Assembly: GCF_039655865.1 (NCBI RefSeq)
Contig: NZ_JBBYXL010000007.1
Coordinates: 62,001-126,000, forward strand
Length of the DNA: 64,000 bases
Source: Prosthecobacter sp. SYSU 5D2
Lineage (GTDB): Bacteria; Verrucomicrobiota; Verrucomicrobiia; Verrucomicrobiales; Verrucomicrobiaceae
Direction: 5' to 3'
Shown: in pieces, positions 1 through 8,239 of the stretch
Position numbering within the stretch: the stretch's first letter is position 1
Layout: each line of letters opens with the position of its first letter
Translations under genes and position numbers: made by a program
Notes under the pieces: model-generated
The model's database searches: none
What the model saw: only the letters and a program-made list of their open reading frames with translations
Told to the model about the DNA's origin: nothing

Positions 1-871
1 TGGAGCCCGGGTGGTCGCGGCCTTTCCAGGCGGCAGCCCGGATCTGCCAGAAAGTGCGGAACGCGTCGCAGGGTTCACCGCCACGCTGAAAGACAAATAC
101 GGAGTTCAAATTCTGGGCAGCATTACTGAAGTCTGTGCGGCCGTGGATGCAGTGATGATCCTCAGCATGGATGGCCGCCCCCACCTGGAACAGGTGCGCG
201 AGGTGATCCTCTCCAAAAAGCCTTTCTTCCTGGACAAGCCAGTGGCAGCTTCCCTGAAGGAAGTGGTGGAAATTTACCGCCTGGCCGCTGACGCCAAGGT
301 CCCCATGTTCAGCGCCTCCTCAATACGCTGGTATCCAGGAGTGGTGGAAGTGGCCACGGCAGAGAGCACCCCTGCCATCGCAGCCATTTCCTATGGCCCG
401 TCTCCCCGCCTGCCTCATCATCCGGATCTGTTTTTTTATGGCATCCACCCGACGGAGGCGTTGTTCACCGTCATGGGCTCAGGCTGTCAGGAAGTACGCT
501 GTACCGCCTCTGAGGCTGCATCCATCGTCACTGGAAAATGGCAGGGCGACCGTCTCGGCACCCTGCATGCCATCCATGCGATGCCCATGGGTTCGACAAA
601 CTATAAACTGACCCGGTTTGGACAAAACGGCGTTGTCGAACAAAAGAACCAAGGTGATTACACCCCAATGCTGAGGGAGATTGTCAAATTTTTCCAGACC
701 TCCCAGCCGCCTGTCTCTGCCGGGCAAACACTGGAAATCTATGCGTTCATGGAGGCTGCCCAGCAAAGCAAAGCCAAGGATGGCAAGCCGGTGACTTTAC
801 GCGAGGTACTGGCAAAAGCCGGGGCGCCTGAGGCATGGCTGCCACCAGAAGCAGTTGAACCCAAAAGCTGA
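1..871 (+). CDS. Gfo/Idh/MocA-family oxidoreductase, 5' end outside the window
   Basis: This is the C-terminal roughly 290 residues of a probable NAD(P)-dependent sugar or inositol dehydrogenase. The reading frame is open to the first base of the window (GARVVAAF...), so the GTG near position 11 is an internal valine, not a start. Visible family features are a strand ending in a D-A-V-M-I pattern followed by a region like the E-K-P motif (FFLDKPVAAS, where D-K-P replaces E-K-P), and a later HP segment (FYGIHPTEALF) in the position of the catalytic histidine region. In the family the N-terminal Rossmann fold binds the cofactor; here its first strand lies outside the window. The substrate cannot be told. 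No downstream partner is co-oriented within 290 bases, so it appears to be the last gene of its transcript. Confidence 0.8.
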   Translation, partial: GARVVAAFPGGSPDLPESAERVAGFTATLKDKYGVQILGSITEVCAAVDAVMILSMDGRPHLEQVREVILSKKPFFLDKPVAASLKEVVEIYRLAADAKVPMFSASSIRWYPGVVEVATAESTPAIAAISYGPSPRLPHHPDLFFYGIHPTEALFTVMGSGCQEVRCTASEAASIVTGKWQGDRLGTLHAIHAMPMGSTNYKLTRFGQNGVVEQKNQGDYTPMLREIVKFFQTSQPPVSAGQTLEIYAFMEAAQQSKAKDGKPVTLREVLAKAGAPEAWLPPEAVEPKS

Positions 872-1038
872 ACCGGCAGCATACTGGGCTCCGCAGGCAG
901 CGGACCGCATGAGGCCGGGGTTCGCCGCCGATCGCCATGATCAACCGCAGAGTTCGGGTTAAAATCTGCAAGGTTAGAAAAGACCCACGCACGGCACCAG
1001 CCGCAGGCCGTGACCTGCGCTGTAGGCATCACTAAATA

Positions 1039-1114
1039 TTAGACAAAGATCCAACATTAGACAGATTTTATTCGACATTTAATTGACAAATCATTGAACA
1101 AAGATCAATTTGTC
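1039..1114. promoter_or_regulatory. Array of GACA boxes upstream of the ECF sigma gene
   Basis: The AT-rich spacer holds repeated TTnGACA words: TTAGACAAA at 1039, TTAGACAGA at 1057, TTCGACATT at 1071 and TTGACAAAT at 1083. GACAAAT at 1085-1091 is repeated as its reverse complement ATTTGTC at 1108-1114. This could be a multi-site operator or several overlapping -35 elements. It lies 55-130 bases before the preferred ATG of the sigma factor gene. The rest of the spacer (872-1038) shows nothing I recognise. Confidence 0.4.
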
Positions 1115-1168
1115 GATGTCTGGAATAACTCTGTCCCATGGGCATCACACTTTGACCCCCCAAAAATT

Positions 1169-1762
1169 ATGACTGAAGCCATCGATCTCGAACAGGAGCG
1201 TCAGATAAAGGAAGACATTCATTTGATCCAGCGGATCGCTGAACGTGACTCAGCAGCCTTCCAGAAGTTTTACGGCAAATATTCCGGCCTGATTTTTGCC
1301 GCCATTTCCAATGTCTTGAATGACCATCATGACACGGAGGATGTGATGCAGGAAGTGCTCGTCCAGCTCTGGAACAAAGCTCACCTTTATGAGCCTCGCA
1401 AGGGCAAGCCCCTCACCTGGCTGACCACCATGGCCCGCAACCGTGCCATTGACCGCATCAGGTCCAAGCAAAGACGCTCCCGGCTCAATGATGACTTTGA
1501 ACTTGAGAACAAAAAAATTCAGTTCGAATTCCAGGAGTCCGGGCATGAAATCCTGGAGGAAAAGGAACGGGATTCCATCGTCCAGCGCGCCGTCTCCAAA
1601 CTTAATGATGACCAGCGTCAGGCCATTCACTTGGCTTATTTTAGCGGTCTCACGCAGGCCGAGGTGGCTGAACGCCTGAATGAACCGCTGGGCACCATCA
1701 AAGCCCGTATCCGCCGGGGCGTGAGCCGTCTTGAGACGCTGGTGAAGCCCCGTCTGGCGTGA
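1169..1762 (+). CDS. RNA polymerase sigma factor, sigma-70 family, ECF type
   Basis: This 197-residue protein has the two-domain ECF layout. The region 2 core is at about residues 25-95, with an HDTEDVMQEVLVQLW segment and a WLTTMARNRAIDRIRSKQRR DNA-melting and -10 recognition stretch. Region 4 is at about 140-190, with a helix-turn-helix reading LTQAEVAERLNEPLGTIKAR for the -35 element. The ATG at 1169 is preferred because it gives the usual ECF length. An upstream in-frame TTG at 1094 would add 25 residues with no family similarity and would run through the GACA-box array. No anti-sigma factor gene follows; a terminator lies directly downstream. The next gene, on the other strand, is a cyclic-nucleotide-binding protein. 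Confidence 0.93.
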   Translation: MTEAIDLEQERQIKEDIHLIQRIAERDSAAFQKFYGKYSGLIFAAISNVLNDHHDTEDVMQEVLVQLWNKAHLYEPRKGKPLTWLTTMARNRAIDRIRSKQRRSRLNDDFELENKKIQFEFQESGHEILEEKERDSIVQRAVSKLNDDQRQAIHLAYFSGLTQAEVAERLNEPLGTIKARIRRGVSRLETLVKPRLA

Positions 1763-1808
1763 CCCCTAGAAAGGTTCACGTTACGGAAACACAGTGAAAA
1801 AACTCCGC

Positions 1809-1840
1809 ATGGCACGCCTCAATGGCGTGCCATTGCTTTT
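1809..1840 (+). terminator. Rho-independent terminator, probably bidirectional
   Basis: A perfect ATGGCACGCC / GGCGTGCCAT stem with loop TCAAT (1809-1833) is followed by TGCTTTTTT on the plus strand. On the minus strand the same stem is followed by GCGGAGTTTTTT. It ends the sigma factor transcript. The left arm of the stem lies just past the stop codon of the convergent gene, while the loop and right arm hold that gene's last codons (M-A-R-H-stop). Confidence 0.85.
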
Positions 1841-2397
1841 TTAGGGGCACTTTTCGCTTTGGCAGGGAGTTTGCCATCCGCTGCAACCGCTTCCCCGGAG
1901 AGAGACTCCTTCAGCAAACGCAATTCTTTTTCCACCTCCGCCAGACGGCGGGAAGTCGCATCCAGCTTTTTCGCCACCAAACGGGCGACAAATTCGAAAA
2001 GAGCGGCATGGAATTCCGGATCCTCTTCCCGAGGATGGATGTCCTGAAGGAATTTTTGGTCCACCGCCAGGCATAAAGCCCGGCTGCCGGCGATGACGGA
2101 GGCCGCCCGCTTGTCACGGTTGACCAGGGCCAGCTCACCAAACACATCTCCGACCCGCGAAATAGTGGCCACTTTTTTACCCGCCACCTTCACCTCCAGC
2201 TCCCCGCTCAGCAGAATGTAAATTCGCGAGTCAATGGAGCCCTCTTTGATGATGGTGTCTCCTGCGTCACACTGGAGCAGGCTGGAAGAATTCAGCACTT
2301 CGTCGAGCTGGTCCTCCGTAAAGCTGTTCAGGAAGGGCACCGAACTCAGCGGTGCTGGCAACTGGCCTTCCTCGTGAATGTAAGCATACTCTTTCAT
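1819..2397 (-). CDS. Cyclic nucleotide-binding domain protein
   Basis: This 192-residue cytoplasmic protein has a single cNMP-binding beta-barrel (about residues 20-130). The phosphate-binding-cassette pattern is readable as GDVFGELALVNRDKRAASV, and GDTIIKEGSIDSRIYILLSGELEV precedes it. After the barrel comes a helical, charged tail (residues 140-170, coiled-coil-like) and a lysine/alanine-rich end. There is no C-terminal winged-helix DNA-binding domain, so it is not a classical Crp/Fnr regulator. It more likely acts through protein contacts, as other stand-alone CNB proteins do. The arginine and glutamate that contact cAMP in Crp-type cassettes are present (E in FGEL, R before AAS). The gene is convergent with the ECF sigma gene and shares its terminator. 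Confidence 0.85.
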   Translation of the reverse strand: MKEYAYIHEEGQLPAPLSSVPFLNSFTEDQLDEVLNSSSLLQCDAGDTIIKEGSIDSRIYILLSGELEVKVAGKKVATISRVGDVFGELALVNRDKRAASVIAGSRALCLAVDQKFLQDIHPREEDPEFHAALFEFVARLVAKKLDATSRRLAEVEKELRLLKESLSGEAVAADGKLPAKAKSAPKKAMARH

Positions 2398-2618
2398 GGA
2401 ATGCGGCTGACTATTTCACGTCTCCGCATGGAATGACAGAGCAATCCCCGTGCAAAGACAACTTTTTTGTCCCCCAGACAGGGGATGACTCATGCACTAA
2501 AGCAGCGGTCCACCCGCATCACCCAACCATGACACAGGGTAGCAGCGCTCATTCATGACGGTCGCGCATGGAGGGAATGCCTCGCACGCGGGTACGCCCT
2601 GGTGTCTGGCACACCAAT

Positions 2619-2652
2619 AAAAAGCCCCATACCATAAGGCATGGGGCTTTTT
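2619..2652 (-). terminator. Rho-independent terminator of the PSCyt1-FGE gene
   Basis: A twelve-base inverted repeat AAAAAGCCCCAT / ATGGGGCTTTTT with a ten-base loop sits 25 bases past the stop codon of the minus-strand gene. It has a T-run on either strand. The preceding 220 bases (2398-2618) contain no gene or element that I recognise. Confidence 0.85.
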
Positions 2653-2676
2653 GGAAGCGGGGTTGATCAGGAAGTG

Positions 2677-4425
2677 CTATTCGCGGGCGACGCCGTTGTT
2701 CCAGGCGGAGTACATTTCCTCGACGGTGGGGATCTCCAGGGGTCGGACGATGCGGAAGCCGAGCCAGGTGGCATCGGTCAGGTACCAGATGCTCTTGGGG
2801 AGCTGCGGGTCCTGCTGCTTCCAGGCGGGCTCGGAGGCGCGGCGGGAGGCGATGCGGAGGAACTCGGCGTCGTCATCATAGGTGCCGCCACGGGTGGTGT
2901 GGGGATACGGGGTGGTGGATTTCACCCACTGGTCGCTGGAGATGCTTTTATCAGCCCAGGCGGCGTAAGTGTCCTCTTTGTACTGGTCCAGCGTCCATTC
3001 GCAGACATTGCCCAGGATGTCATAGAGGCCCCAGGGATTCGGCTTCTTCTTGCCGACGAGGCTATACTGGAAGTTCGGGGCGTTATCGAAATACCAGGCG
3101 TATTCGCCAAGGTCTTTGACGTCATCGCCAAAGAAGTAGGCGGTGGTGGTGCCGGCGCGGGCGGCGTATTCCCACTCGGCCTCGGTGGGAAGGCGGTAGA
3201 AGTGGCCGGTCTGCGCGCTGAGCCACTGGCAGTATTTGTTCGCCGCGTGCTGGGTCATGCAGATGGCGGGGAAACCATTGCGGCCCATGCCGAAATCCAT
3301 GGGCTGATAAGGCGGCGTGGGCTGGGAGATGAGGTCCTCCGGCTTGTCATCCGGGGACCAGACCTTGCGGCTGCCGTCTTTATTCCGGCCTTCGGCGGTG
3401 AGCTGGAAGGGCTCGTATTCGTCCCAGGTGACTTCGTATTTGCCCATCCAGAAGGGCTTCACTTTGACCTTCACCTGCGGGCCTTCGTCATCGGCACGGT
3501 CAGCCTCGCTGGCGGGGCTGCCGAGGAGGTATTCGCCGCTGGGGATGACGACCATGGAGTATGGGGCACCGGTCTTGGGGACCTTGGTGTCGTAGGACTT
3601 CATCTCGGCCTCGGTCTTCTCCTGGGCGGTGGCGACGATCTTGGCGTGGATCTTTTTCACCAGTTCCAGGGTGTCTGGATTGTTGGTGGGATCGGCACCT
3701 TTTTCCTTGGCCTTGAGTTTGACGTCATCGGGCCAGACCGCCCCCTGCTCAATCCAGCTTTTCAGCATGGCGATCTCCTCCTTCTTCAAAGGCCCGCCGC
3801 TCTTCGCTGGAGGCATGAGGTCGTCCTCGTCTTCAGCGAGGGCGGTGAGGTGGTAAAGAGCACTTTTGGCGGGGTCGAAGGCAACGATATTGGGCGCGTT
3901 TTCGCCGGTCTCGAAAGCTTCCTTTTTAGTGCTGAGGATCCAGTCGCCTTTGTCCTTGTCGGGGTTATGGCAGGTGACGCAGTTTTGCTCCAGGATGGGC
4001 TGGATGTTTTTGACGAAATCAATGCGGGGAGTCACCTCCAGGGTCACACCGGCAGGCCACTCGGCACCTTGCTCGATCCAGCCTTTGATGACCTCAATCT
4101 GGTTCGGGGCCAGCAGGCCTTCCTTTTCCGGTGGCATGACCATGTCGTCGTCATGCGGGAGGATGAGAGTGGTGTAAACGGCGCTTTTTTTGAGGTCGCC
4201 AGCGGTGAGGCCGGGGCCGTTTTCGTTGCCCTTGATCATGTCTTCCTTCGTATGGAGCCGGAAGTCGCCCTTGTCCTTTTCAGCGCCATGGCAGTGCGTA
4301 CAGGCCGCCTCAAGAACGGGTTTCACCTGGGTGTTGAAATCCACCTTCGGGGCGGCAGCCAGGGAAAGTCCGGGCAACGCAACGAGGGCGAAGAAGGCAG
4401 AGGTCAAAGGGTGGTGGTCAGACAT
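2677..4425 (-). CDS. Two cytochrome-c-like PSCyt1 domains fused to an FGE-sulfatase-like domain
   Basis: This 582-residue exported protein has a signal peptide at about 1-24 (cut near SLAAA). It then has two PSCyt1 modules with haem-binding CxxCH motifs, CTHCH at 42-46 and CVTCH at 149-153, each ending in an I-x-x-W-I-E-Q-G-A-x-W-P repeat. From about 295 to 575 is a formylglycine-generating-enzyme-like domain (GEYLLGSP, LPTEAEWEYAARAG, GNVCEW, RGGTY, GFRIVRP). The stretch after RGG holds no cysteine, whereas true FGEs carry the copper-binding cysteine pair there. Sulfatase activation is therefore unlikely, and a binding or structural role is more plausible. It is a single-gene transcript with its own terminator, divergent from a beta-helix gene 91 bases away. 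Proteins of this type are common in Planctomycetota and Verrucomicrobiota; their function is not established. Confidence 0.9.
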   Translation of the reverse strand: MSDHHPLTSAFFALVALPGLSLAAAPKVDFNTQVKPVLEAACTHCHGAEKDKGDFRLHTKEDMIKGNENGPGLTAGDLKKSAVYTTLILPHDDDMVMPPEKEGLLAPNQIEVIKGWIEQGAEWPAGVTLEVTPRIDFVKNIQPILEQNCVTCHNPDKDKGDWILSTKKEAFETGENAPNIVAFDPAKSALYHLTALAEDEDDLMPPAKSGGPLKKEEIAMLKSWIEQGAVWPDDVKLKAKEKGADPTNNPDTLELVKKIHAKIVATAQEKTEAEMKSYDTKVPKTGAPYSMVVIPSGEYLLGSPASEADRADDEGPQVKVKVKPFWMGKYEVTWDEYEPFQLTAEGRNKDGSRKVWSPDDKPEDLISQPTPPYQPMDFGMGRNGFPAICMTQHAANKYCQWLSAQTGHFYRLPTEAEWEYAARAGTTTAYFFGDDVKDLGEYAWYFDNAPNFQYSLVGKKKPNPWGLYDILGNVCEWTLDQYKEDTYAAWADKSISSDQWVKSTTPYPHTTRGGTYDDDAEFLRIASRRASEPAWKQQDPQLPKSIWYLTDATWLGFRIVRPLEIPTVEEMYSAWNNGVARE

Positions 4426-4516
4426 GGAAGGAAACGTTTAGCATGGGGTGAGGTTTTTGTCCACTGGTCAGGGAGAGAGGCAAAGGTGAGAGGCTTTTTG
4501 CAAGAAAAGGGAAACG

Positions 4517-6013
4517 ATGGCCGCAAAGGTGATGCCGCTTTTTCTCATGAAAATCTCCTTCCTTCCTCTCTGTGTGTTTTTTGGACTGTGCCAGGTTCTG
4601 CCTGCGGCGGTGACCCTGCGGTCTCTGGGCGCAACGGGCGACGGGACGACGGATGACCGGAGGGCTCTGGAGGCGGCCTTTGCCAAGAGCGCCGGGCAGC
4701 CGGTGGATGGAGAGGGGCTGACGTATGCGGTGAGAGGATCTGTGCAGGTGCGGACCGGAGTGGACCTGCGGAATGCGACGATCCGGCAGACACTGACCGG
4801 CCTGGATACCACGAAGTGGCTCCGCTCCGCCGGGAATACCCTGACGCCGGAGGTAACACCGCCGGACGCGCTGCGCAGCATGGTCAACGGGGTGCCTCTG
4901 ATGCGCCATGACGGCGTGGCCACGTATGCGGAAGATCCGGTGGTGACCGGGGCGGAGCTGGAGGCGATGCGGGAGATGCTAAACATCCGGACGCTGTTCA
5001 TTTACGGGGAGGTCGGGAAGCCGGTGCCCGTGAAGCTGGAGAAAGTAAAGATCCTCATGGGCGAGGATGCGGAGGCGGGCATGCACTCGAACTCGGCGGC
5101 GGTTTTTATTCGTTATGCCAGCCCGGTGACGCTGAAAGACGTGGAGGTGACTGGAAAAGGCAAGGGCGCGGGCATGTTCATCCATGCCTGCCAGAAGGTG
5201 CGGATGGACGGGGTTTACATCCATGACCTGCTTTGGGCCCCCTACCGGGGAGATGTGGCCTTCAGCGCAGAGGTACTGGGGCGGGACTTCGGCTGGAACA
5301 ACAGCCCCATCTATGACTTTGACGAAAGGGCGGGCCGGTTCATCCGCGTGCGGGTCCAGGAGCAGCTCACGGGACTGACCCTGGGAGACTGCGCAAATGT
5401 TGAGATTCTGAACACGCGTGTTGAGCGGATCGGCAGCATTGTTGATGGGGAATTCCTGCCCTGGCAAGCAGATGCCATGACCATCTCCGGCGTCAAGGGA
5501 CTGGTCATGCGGGATTGTGAGATCAGCCAGGCTTGGGAGGGCATTGATTTTACCGGCCAGGGAGTGGACGGGTTTATCCAGGAAAACATCCACATCCGCG
5601 ACACCTTTGCCTACGGCTTCAAGTACGCGCATCCGCAAAAAAACGGCAAGGTGATCAATTGCACCTCCGAGCGGGCGGATTACCGCAGTTTTACCATCGG
5701 GGCAGAGTGTGAGAACATCGAGTTTATCAACTGTGCCGCGCTGGAAACTGGGCTGCATGGCCGCTGGGTGCGGGAGGGACGGGCAAGAAATGGGATTGCC
5801 GGTTTTGATCTGAGTTTTGATGAAGGGCATTCGCCCAGGAACATCACGTTGCGGGACTGCCGGGCGGAAAATGTGGCCTATCCAAAAACGATGGAGGTGG
5901 GCTTTTCCACAAGTGACCGGGCACAAAAGGCGGAACTGAACATCCGGCTGATCAACCCCACGGTCATTGGAGCGACTTTAAGGGAGGTGGATGGGTTTAA
6001 AGTGGAGCAGTGA
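4517..6013 (+). CDS. Secreted right-handed beta-helix (pectate-lyase-like) protein
   Basis: This 498-residue protein has an N-terminal hydrophobic export signal, followed by the sequence VTLRSLGATGDGTTDDRRAL. That segment is the hallmark opening of the Pectate_lyase_3 / GH28-like fold. The remaining sequence shows repeated short beta-strand rungs (for example CANVEILNTRVERIGSI and GLVMRDCEISQAW), as expected of a parallel beta-helix. Similar proteins bind or cleave acidic polysaccharides; no catalytic residues can be assigned by eye. The ATG at 4517 follows an AGGGA-like site. A second in-frame ATG at 4547 would give a tighter signal peptide (MKISFLPLCVFFG...) and is equally possible. It is divergent from the PSCyt1-FGE gene, with which it may share the short promoter region. 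Confidence 0.8.
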   Translation: MAAKVMPLFLMKISFLPLCVFFGLCQVLPAAVTLRSLGATGDGTTDDRRALEAAFAKSAGQPVDGEGLTYAVRGSVQVRTGVDLRNATIRQTLTGLDTTKWLRSAGNTLTPEVTPPDALRSMVNGVPLMRHDGVATYAEDPVVTGAELEAMREMLNIRTLFIYGEVGKPVPVKLEKVKILMGEDAEAGMHSNSAAVFIRYASPVTLKDVEVTGKGKGAGMFIHACQKVRMDGVYIHDLLWAPYRGDVAFSAEVLGRDFGWNNSPIYDFDERAGRFIRVRVQEQLTGLTLGDCANVEILNTRVERIGSIVDGEFLPWQADAMTISGVKGLVMRDCEISQAWEGIDFTGQGVDGFIQENIHIRDTFAYGFKYAHPQKNGKVINCTSERADYRSFTIGAECENIEFINCAALETGLHGRWVREGRARNGIAGFDLSFDEGHSPRNITLRDCRAENVAYPKTMEVGFSTSDRAQKAELNIRLINPTVIGATLREVDGFKVEQ

Positions 6014-6122
6014 AAATAGGTGCCCTGTGGTGCACGGAAGTTCAAAAGAACAGCTTCGACAAGAGAAAAAGGCGTGCAAGAATGTGGCATTCCTTCGGAT
6101 CACCCCATAAAATAATTTCCTT

Positions 6123-6407
6123 ATGGCTTCCAGCACCCGATCTCTCAAACTGCCCCCGGATCTACTCGATGTTGCAGAAAAGCGGGCCAAAGTACTGGGC
6201 TATCCCTCCTGGTCGGCCTATGTCAAAGGACTGATCCGCTATGATGCTCTTTGCCAGGGGCCGCACAGCATCACCCTGCCGTGGGCGAATCTGCCGCTGG
6301 TGGAACAGGACAAGGTGGATGCCAAGCTGCTGAAGCTGACGCAGGATGGAGTGGGAGTGAGGGGGCAGCTCTTGAAAAGGATTTTGCAGGGGGAATCGAA
6401 GTTGTAG
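6123..6407 (+). CDS. Small ribbon-helix-helix-like protein
   Basis: The protein has 94 residues. The N-terminal half (STRSLKLPPDLLDVAEKRAK, then a GYPSWSAYVKGLIRYD helix) has the beta-strand, helix, helix pattern of the ribbon-helix-helix DNA-binding fold seen in CopG/Arc-type repressors. The C-terminal half (about residues 50-94) is unfamiliar. No toxin-like gene is adjacent, so an antitoxin role is not supported. It could regulate itself or the kinase gene 43 bases downstream. The ATG follows an AT-rich stretch without a clear Shine-Dalgarno sequence. Confidence is high that it is a gene and moderate for the fold. Confidence 0.65.
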   Translation: MASSTRSLKLPPDLLDVAEKRAKVLGYPSWSAYVKGLIRYDALCQGPHSITLPWANLPLVEQDKVDAKLLKLTQDGVGVRGQLLKRILQGESKL

Positions 6408-6437
6408 GAATGACGAATGACGGAGGGAGAATGACGG
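6407..6437. repeat. Short AATGACG micro-repeat tract
   Basis: GGAATGACGAATGACGG at 6407-6423 and GAATGACGG at 6429-6437 fill the spacer between the RHH gene and the UbiB-family gene. The reverse complement (CGTCATTCGTCATTCC) matches the tract inside the PSD1 gene at 29027-29064. Confidence 0.6.
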
Positions 6438-6450
6438 ATACATTTGAGGG

Positions 6451-8115
6451 ATGAAGATTGAACCGCTCGCCCGACTGGAACGCCACGCGAAACGCCTGGG
6501 GGAGATTGCAGGGGTGCTGGGCAAGTATGGGCTGGCGGATCTTTTTGGCGGCTTTGACTATCCCTGGTTGAACAAGCGGCTGCTGAGCTCTGACGGACAG
6601 ATGCTGTCTGATATGACGACTCCGGCGCGAGTGCGGCTGGCGATGACGGAACTGGGGACGACCTTTATCAAGCTGGGGCAGATGCTGAGCACGCGGCCTG
6701 ACCTGGTGGGGCTGGAGATGGCGGACGAACTGGCGGAACTGCAATCGAATGTGCCTGCGGAGGGTGTGGAGTCGGCAAGGGCTATCATCCTGGCGGATCT
6801 GGGGCGGCCGCTGGAGGAACTGTATGCGGAATTTGAAACGGTGCCGCTGGCGGCGGCGTCCATTGCGCAGGTGTATGCGGCGCGCCTGCATACGGGGGAG
6901 CGGGTGGTGGTGAAGGTGAGGCGGGGTGGAATCGAGAAGAAGGCGACGACGGACCTGGAGATTGTACAGGCGATGGCGGAGCTGATGGAAAAGCACTCCC
7001 CTGCCCTGCGGCCGTATCAGCCGGTGGCGATTGTGCGGCAGTTCCGCAAGGCGCTGCTGCGGGAGATGGACTTCACGTATGAGAAGCGGAACATCGAAGA
7101 GTTCACGCAACATTTTGCGGGAGACCCGACGGTGCGCATCCCGGCGGTGCATGCGGAGCTGTGCTCGCACCAGATCATCACGATGGAGCGGCTGGACGGG
7201 ATTTCAGGGACGGACATTGAGGCGCTGCGGGCCTGCGGAGAGGACCTGGCGGAATTTGCGAAACGAGGCGCAAACATGTATCTGGAGATGGTGTTCCGGG
7301 ACGGCTTTTACCATGCGGATCCGCACCCAGGAAATCTGATGATGCTGCCAGGCTGTGTGGTAGGGGTGATTGACTGCGGGCAGGTGGGGCGCATTGACGA
7401 TGAGCTGCGAGATGAGGTAGAAACGCTGCTGCTGGCGATTGTGGAGAATGACTCCACGCAGGTGACGGAGCAGGTGCTGAGCCTCGGCTCGGTGCCGCCG
7501 GACTTTAACCGGGAGCGGCTGCGCACGGACCTGGATGACTTCATGGCGGACTATGTGGGGCATCCGCTGAGCGAGATCAATGTGGGCCATGCGCTGACAT
7601 CGCTCATCGAGATCATCCGGCGCTACCACATCACCCTGCCGCCGCCGCTGGCGGTGCTGCTGAAGACGATCATTGTGCTGGAAGGTACAAGCCGCCGGTT
7701 TAATCCCGAGCTGAGCCTGGCGGAGCTGATGCAGCCTTTCTGTCAACGGATGGTTTTGCGGCGGCTTTCTCCTAAACGGATGGTTAGGCGGGTGCGGCGG
7801 ACGTATCGCGACTGGGACCGGCTGATCAGTGCGCTGCCGCGAGATCTGACGGATCTGCTGGCGCGGTTTCGCGACGGGACACTAACCGTTCATCTGGACC
7901 ATCGGCACCTGGACCCGATTGTGAACCGGCTGGTGCTCGGGGTGCTCACAGCGGCGATTTTTCTGGGGTCATCCCAACTGTGGAGCAGCGAAGCGAAACC
8001 GCTGCTGTGGGGGGTATCTGTCTTTGGGGCACTGGGGTATGTGGTGAGTGTTTATCTCGGATGGCGGCTGCTGAGGGCGATCCGGAAATCGGGGAACATT
8101 GATTCGAGGGATTGA
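6451..8115 (+). CDS. ABC1/UbiB (AarF)-family protein kinase-like protein
   Basis: This 554-residue membrane-associated member of the ancient UbiB/ADCK atypical kinase family has a KxGQ signature (TTFIKLGQMLSTRPDL, about residues 70-85), the alanine-rich nucleotide loop (AAASIAQVYAAR, about 132-143), the catalytic HADPHPGN motif (about 288-295) and a VIDCGQVGRID metal-binding segment. Two hydrophobic helices close the C-terminus (about 495-540). Characterised relatives support ubiquinone or other prenyl-lipid biosynthesis and hydrolyse ATP. No quinone genes are adjacent here; the next genes make a membrane lipid. The start at 6451 follows GAGGG directly. A substrate role in lipid handling is only an inference from position. 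Confidence 0.9.
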   Translation: MKIEPLARLERHAKRLGEIAGVLGKYGLADLFGGFDYPWLNKRLLSSDGQMLSDMTTPARVRLAMTELGTTFIKLGQMLSTRPDLVGLEMADELAELQSNVPAEGVESARAIILADLGRPLEELYAEFETVPLAAASIAQVYAARLHTGERVVVKVRRGGIEKKATTDLEIVQAMAELMEKHSPALRPYQPVAIVRQFRKALLREMDFTYEKRNIEEFTQHFAGDPTVRIPAVHAELCSHQIITMERLDGISGTDIEALRACGEDLAEFAKRGANMYLEMVFRDGFYHADPHPGNLMMLPGCVVGVIDCGQVGRIDDELRDEVETLLLAIVENDSTQVTEQVLSLGSVPPDFNRERLRTDLDDFMADYVGHPLSEINVGHALTSLIEIIRRYHITLPPPLAVLLKTIIVLEGTSRRFNPELSLAELMQPFCQRMVLRRLSPKRMVRRVRRTYRDWDRLISALPRDLTDLLARFRDGTLTVHLDHRHLDPIVNRLVLGVLTAAIFLGSSQLWSSEAKPLLWGVSVFGALGYVVSVYLGWRLLRAIRKSGNIDSRD

Positions 8116-8133
8116 GGGGACACTGATTTTGGA

Positions 8134-8162
8134 CAGGATTACAGAATTGTCAGGATTTACAG
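8134..8162. repeat. Imperfect direct repeat CAGGATTACAG / CAGGATTTACAG
   Basis: Two near-identical 11- and 12-base words begin at 8134 and 8151 in the 124-base spacer before btaA. They resemble the short repeat tracts elsewhere in this window rather than a recognised operator. I see no Pho-box-like paired repeat (11-base period) here. Confidence 0.5.
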
Positions 8163-8239
8163 GAAAGGGATTTTGAGGGTGGGACTCTGGCGAATTCGTT
8201 GCACGAAGGTGACTGCGAAGTGTGGCGAGTGAGGTTTTG

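Noticed and set aside
1094..1168. TTG start for the ECF sigma factor
   Set aside because: It adds 25 residues unlike the family and overlaps the GACA-box array.
2641..4656. A 671-codon open frame on the plus strand opposite the PSCyt1-FGE gene
   Set aside because: It is glycine/valine-rich with no family pattern and is the mirror of a clear gene in GC-rich DNA. The same applies to the long plus-strand frames at 13049-14869, 15747-17771 and 10321-11196.
6123..6407. Antitoxin of a toxin-antitoxin pair
   Set aside because: No toxin-like small gene lies on either side; only the RHH pattern supports it.
8116..8239. Pho box before btaA
   Set aside because: The two CAGGATT(T)ACAG words are 17 bases apart and do not match the CTGTCAT double-repeat layout.
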